From Oscillospiraceae bacterium (lineage in GTDB: Bacteria; Bacillota; Clostridia; Oscillospirales; Oscillospiraceae): a stretch of DNA of 53,442 nucleotides. The position numbers were made by a program, and so were the translations under genes. The notes under the pieces were generated by a model. It was not told the origin of the DNA and did no database searches. It was given only the letters and a program-made list of their open reading frames with translations. Below are positions 51,113-53,442 of this stretch, piece by piece (positions within the stretch are counted from its first letter, which is position 1; each line of letters opens with the position of its first letter). Where the stretch lies: positions 1 to 53,442 of the forward strand of contig JAJPYE010000025.1 in assembly GCA_021205095.1 (NCBI GenBank). The letters run 5' to 3'.

Positions 51113-51345
51113 GAGCGCCGCCCTCCAAACAGAAACAGAAGTCCGAAAGCGCCGGAGATGAGGTAAAACAGCAGCACATAGCGCCAGGTATAGGTCAGGA
51201 AGAACAGCACCGGCAGCGCCGCGCCCATCCACAGCAGACTGAGGACGGAAAAGGGCTTTGCCAGGGGCCGCACGAAGGCGGCCAGCGCCAACAGTAGCAC
51301 AGACACCCCGCAAAGGGCCAGGAAAATGTAGTCAGATGATGTCAT
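51109..51345 (-). CDS. Small membrane protein in the acylation operon (78 residues)
   Basis: Two or three hydrophobic segments cover most of the protein (DYIFLALCGVSVLLLALAAF, then LLWMGAALPVLFFLTY, then YVLLFYLISGAFGLLFLF) with a short basic tail. It overlaps the MBOAT start by 4 bases, so it is translated with it. It is an analogue in position of DltX, the small membrane partner in Dlt systems, but I see no sequence motif proving that. Confidence 0.7.
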   Translation of the reverse strand: MTSSDYIFLALCGVSVLLLALAAFVRPLAKPFSVLSLLWMGAALPVLFFLTYTWRYVLLFYLISGAFGLLFLFGGRRS

Positions 51346-51390
51346 GAAAAAGCGAATACCCTTCTGATGTATTGCCCCGGAAGGGCTGGC

Positions 51391-53253
51391 TTAGTCCGCG
51401 GCCTCCTCAGAGAGGGAGGCGAAATACTCGTTCAAATCCTCCGCAAGCTGGGTGGTGTATATCTCCCGGCCATCGGCGGAAAGGTGGTAGTCGTCGTCAA
51501 AGAAGATCTCCGGCTCGAAGATGTTCTCCTGCAAATCGCTGATGATGGTGATGTTCAGCACCTCGTCCAGATAGTCCTCAAAGTCCTCCATGGCCTCGTC
51601 AGTCTGATAGCTGTAGAGGGAGTTTTCGTTGAGCGGGGTGAACGCCATGGCGTAGGTCACGCCCATATCGTCCAGCCGGGAATACTGCCGGTTTAAGTAA
51701 TAGACCATGTAGCTATACAGCCAGTCGCCGCTGAAATAAATGCTCCGGCCTGTGTGGAAGTCCGCGCTGCCGTTTGCCTTCGCGATGATCTTCAGGGTGC
51801 CCTGGATGTCATAATAGCCGTTGGGGGCCAGGGTACTTTGGTAATCCTCATAGGTCATATCCGTCATGCTGGCGCGGGAGGTTAGATAGGTGCAGAAGGA
51901 GTTAAAAAACTCCGTGTACTGCCCCGCGTCCACCCAACTGAACACGTTGTAGCAGCTCTCAAAGGAACGGAAGCTCTCCCACCGGCACTGGACGCCGCCG
52001 AGCTGCCAGAAGCTGTATTCCGTGATTTGCAGGAGCATATCGCCTTCCCGCAAAAAGTGCATGGCCCACTCGCTGGTCATGTTGAACAGGTTCGCCCCGT
52101 TGGAGCCGCAGTTGAGGACGATGTAGTCCTCGTCTATCAGTTCCTGCAAAAGCTGGGCGTCCAGGGCATAGGCCGTGGAGGAGCCGCCCAGGCATATCAT
52201 GATGGGGTCGTCGGTCTCCTGTGTCCAATAGGCCATCAGCTCTACCTTCTTGGAGTGGTTATTGAACCAGTTGGAGAACTTCGGGTTCGTGGCCGCGCTG
52301 AAATACACGGTGGTCAGGCTCTCGTCGTTGTCAAAGGAATCGTCGGAAATATAGGTCAGGGAGTCGTATACATATACGGTGGTAAGGTTTGCGCACTCAT
52401 TGAAGGAATAGTCCTCGATGACCTGGAGGCAGGAGGGCAGCACCAGCGTGGTCATTTCGGCCCCGGTCAAGGCTCCCTCGGCCACGCCCACGACAGGCTC
52501 GCCGTTGAAGGTGGTGGGGATGCTGACCTCGTCAAAATCGCCTACATAGCCGGATACCATCCAGCCCTCGTAGTCGTAGCTGTAGTCAAAGCTGAAATAG
52601 CGGCTGGGGGTCTGCTCGCTCCAGACGCAGTAAAGCTCGATGACCTCGTCTGTGTCCTCGAAGGCCTTGCCGCCCACGTTATAGAACTCGCCGGAGCCGT
52701 CCGGCTCGGTGTTGTAGCCAATCAGCGTATAGCCCTCGTATTCGAAATATCCCATGTCCGCCAGTGTGTTGGGATAGAGATAATAGGCGAGGGAGAACTC
52801 GTCCCAAAGCGTGTCGTTCCCGGTCTCCACAACGGTGCCGCCGTTTGCGTGATACAGCACGAGGGCGGTGTCGTCAGAGCGGAAGTTGCCGTATATATAG
52901 GTGTCCTCCTCCAGCGTGAAGGTGTAGTCCTTGTCATAGCTCAGCACGGTGCCCCTGTTTTCCAGGGTGTCGCCCAGTGTCCAGCAATAAAAGGCCGCGT
53001 CGTCCCCCCAGGTGGCGTGGATAGTGATTTCCGTACCCGGCTCATAATAGCCCTCAGAGTTGGCGCTGTAGACGTTTCCCTGGTCGTCCTCGCAGCGCAG
53101 GGAAAAGATATAGCCGGTGTCCACGGCGGAGGTCTCGCTCTTGGCGCCGAAGCTGATGGCCAGCGCCGCGCCGGAGCAGGCGCACAAAAGCGCCAGTCCC
53201 GCCACTGTAAGGGCGATGATAAGTACACGAACAGTCTTTTTCACATTATCCAC
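51391..53253 (-). CDS. Surface SGNH protein with N-terminal repeat and LRR domains
   Basis: 620 residues, first gene of the operon. An N-terminal hydrophobic segment (about 9-30) is a signal or anchor. Next come a beta-repeat region like the Listeria/Bacteroides InlB B-repeat (YHANGGTVVETGND, then EYEGYTLIGYNTEPDGSG; about 130-215), an LRR_5/BspA region (about 235-330), and an SGNH-like domain from LGGSSTAYAL (serine near 358) to DDYHLSADGREIY near residue 597. The domain order is the reverse of the last gene of the operon. It probably acts on the same acylated surface polymer. Confidence 0.8.
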   Translation of the reverse strand: MDNVKKTVRVLIIALTVAGLALLCACSGAALAISFGAKSETSAVDTGYIFSLRCEDDQGNVYSANSEGYYEPGTEITIHATWGDDAAFYCWTLGDTLENRGTVLSYDKDYTFTLEEDTYIYGNFRSDDTALVLYHANGGTVVETGNDTLWDEFSLAYYLYPNTLADMGYFEYEGYTLIGYNTEPDGSGEFYNVGGKAFEDTDEVIELYCVWSEQTPSRYFSFDYSYDYEGWMVSGYVGDFDEVSIPTTFNGEPVVGVAEGALTGAEMTTLVLPSCLQVIEDYSFNECANLTTVYVYDSLTYISDDSFDNDESLTTVYFSAATNPKFSNWFNNHSKKVELMAYWTQETDDPIMICLGGSSTAYALDAQLLQELIDEDYIVLNCGSNGANLFNMTSEWAMHFLREGDMLLQITEYSFWQLGGVQCRWESFRSFESCYNVFSWVDAGQYTEFFNSFCTYLTSRASMTDMTYEDYQSTLAPNGYYDIQGTLKIIAKANGSADFHTGRSIYFSGDWLYSYMVYYLNRQYSRLDDMGVTYAMAFTPLNENSLYSYQTDEAMEDFEDYLDEVLNITIISDLQENIFEPEIFFDDDYHLSADGREIYTTQLAEDLNEYFASLSEEAAD

Positions 53254-53330
53254 CTTCCTGCGGTCAAAGACCGCCTGGCTGCAAGAGTGTTGGATGTCAT
53301 TCTGTCGCCTGAATGAAACAACTATCTTAT

Positions 53331-53359
53331 AGCATACGTCAAAAGAGTTACATTTTCAA
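53331..53359 (-). promoter_or_regulatory. Promoter of the acylation operon
   Basis: On the minus strand, TTGAAA (53354-53359) and TATGCT (53331-53336) have a 17-base spacer. The remaining 53360-53442 is AT-rich with no gene visible. Confidence 0.55.
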
Positions 53360-53442
53360 CCTCAAAACCCTTTAAATTTGTTAAATCTTCAAATAAAAAT
53401 TTTATACCTTCCATATATATTTATATATAAGCCCAGACTTTG

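Noticed and set aside
52027-53316. 429-codon plus-strand frame opposite the first SGNH gene
   Set aside because: Shadow of a gene with signal peptide and recognised domains.

Overview
The window looks like a chromosomal segment of a moderately GC-rich, spore-forming gut clostridium, most like the Oscillospiraceae (Flavonifractor, Oscillibacter or Intestinimonas type). The evidence is a type III glutamine synthetase with an ANTAR antiterminator, AsnA, small coat-like spore proteins, a PolA without a proofreading motif, ECF-type vitamin uptake, and abundant AGGAGG ribosome binding sites with consensus -35/-10 promoters. The species assignment is inference.

Layout. (1) 1-6330: the right part of an integrative mobilizable element (MobV relaxase, repeat-rich oriT-like region, iteron-like repeats, P4-type primase/helicase, excisionase-like HTH, XRE repressor, tyrosine integrase). 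It abuts the 3' end of guaA, and its left end lies outside the window. (2) 6334-17121: guaA, then nitrogen and 2-oxoglutarate genes: ANTAR regulator, glnA (type III), asnA, icd, acn and citrate synthase. Several have readable promoters, attenuators and terminators. (3) 17248-19712: a frameshifted degV, then a DUF4430 protein, an ECF transporter S component and a YwlG-family protein. (4) 19798-29096: an accessory island bracketed by remnants of mobile elements, a truncated serine recombinase on the left and an FtsK-like fragment plus a small element gene on the right. Between them is a seven-gene operon: metallophore-type binding lipoprotein, cysteine-less HgdB homologue, membrane polyferredoxin, cysteine-rich HgdB/double-cubane homologue, HgdC-type activase ATPase, CcdA-like membrane protein and a small membrane-anchored Cys protein. 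A promoter-led, highly structured putative RNA follows. (5) 29251-31224: a Met-Val-Glu tRNA operon, a LysR regulator and two small spore-coat-like genes. (6) 31347-43977: a leftward run of argG-argH, a flavoprotein/MFS pair, upp, and polA-rimI-tsaD-tsaE-tsaB-lipoprotein. (7) 44046-47817: a structured leader and a lone molybdo/tungstopterin enzyme resembling acetylene hydratase, a MarR regulator, tRNA-Ala and an unknown small gene. (8) 48053-53359: a leftward cell-surface O-acylation operon of an MBOAT acyltransferase, a small membrane protein and two SGNH-type proteins carrying BspA/LRR-like domains in opposite domain order.

How the parts work together. Region 2 supplies carbon skeleton (citrate to 2-oxoglutarate) and fixes ammonium (GS, AsnA), with GuaA as a glutamine consumer. 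The most unusual unit is the region 4 operon. It combines an ATP-driven low-potential reductase of the 2-hydroxyacyl-CoA dehydratase/double-cubane superfamily with two kinds of membrane electron carrier and an iron-complex-type binding lipoprotein, but has no ABC permease, ATPase or CoA transferase. I infer a reductive system acting on, or together with, an extracytoplasmic metal complex. This is the best candidate for an undescribed system here.
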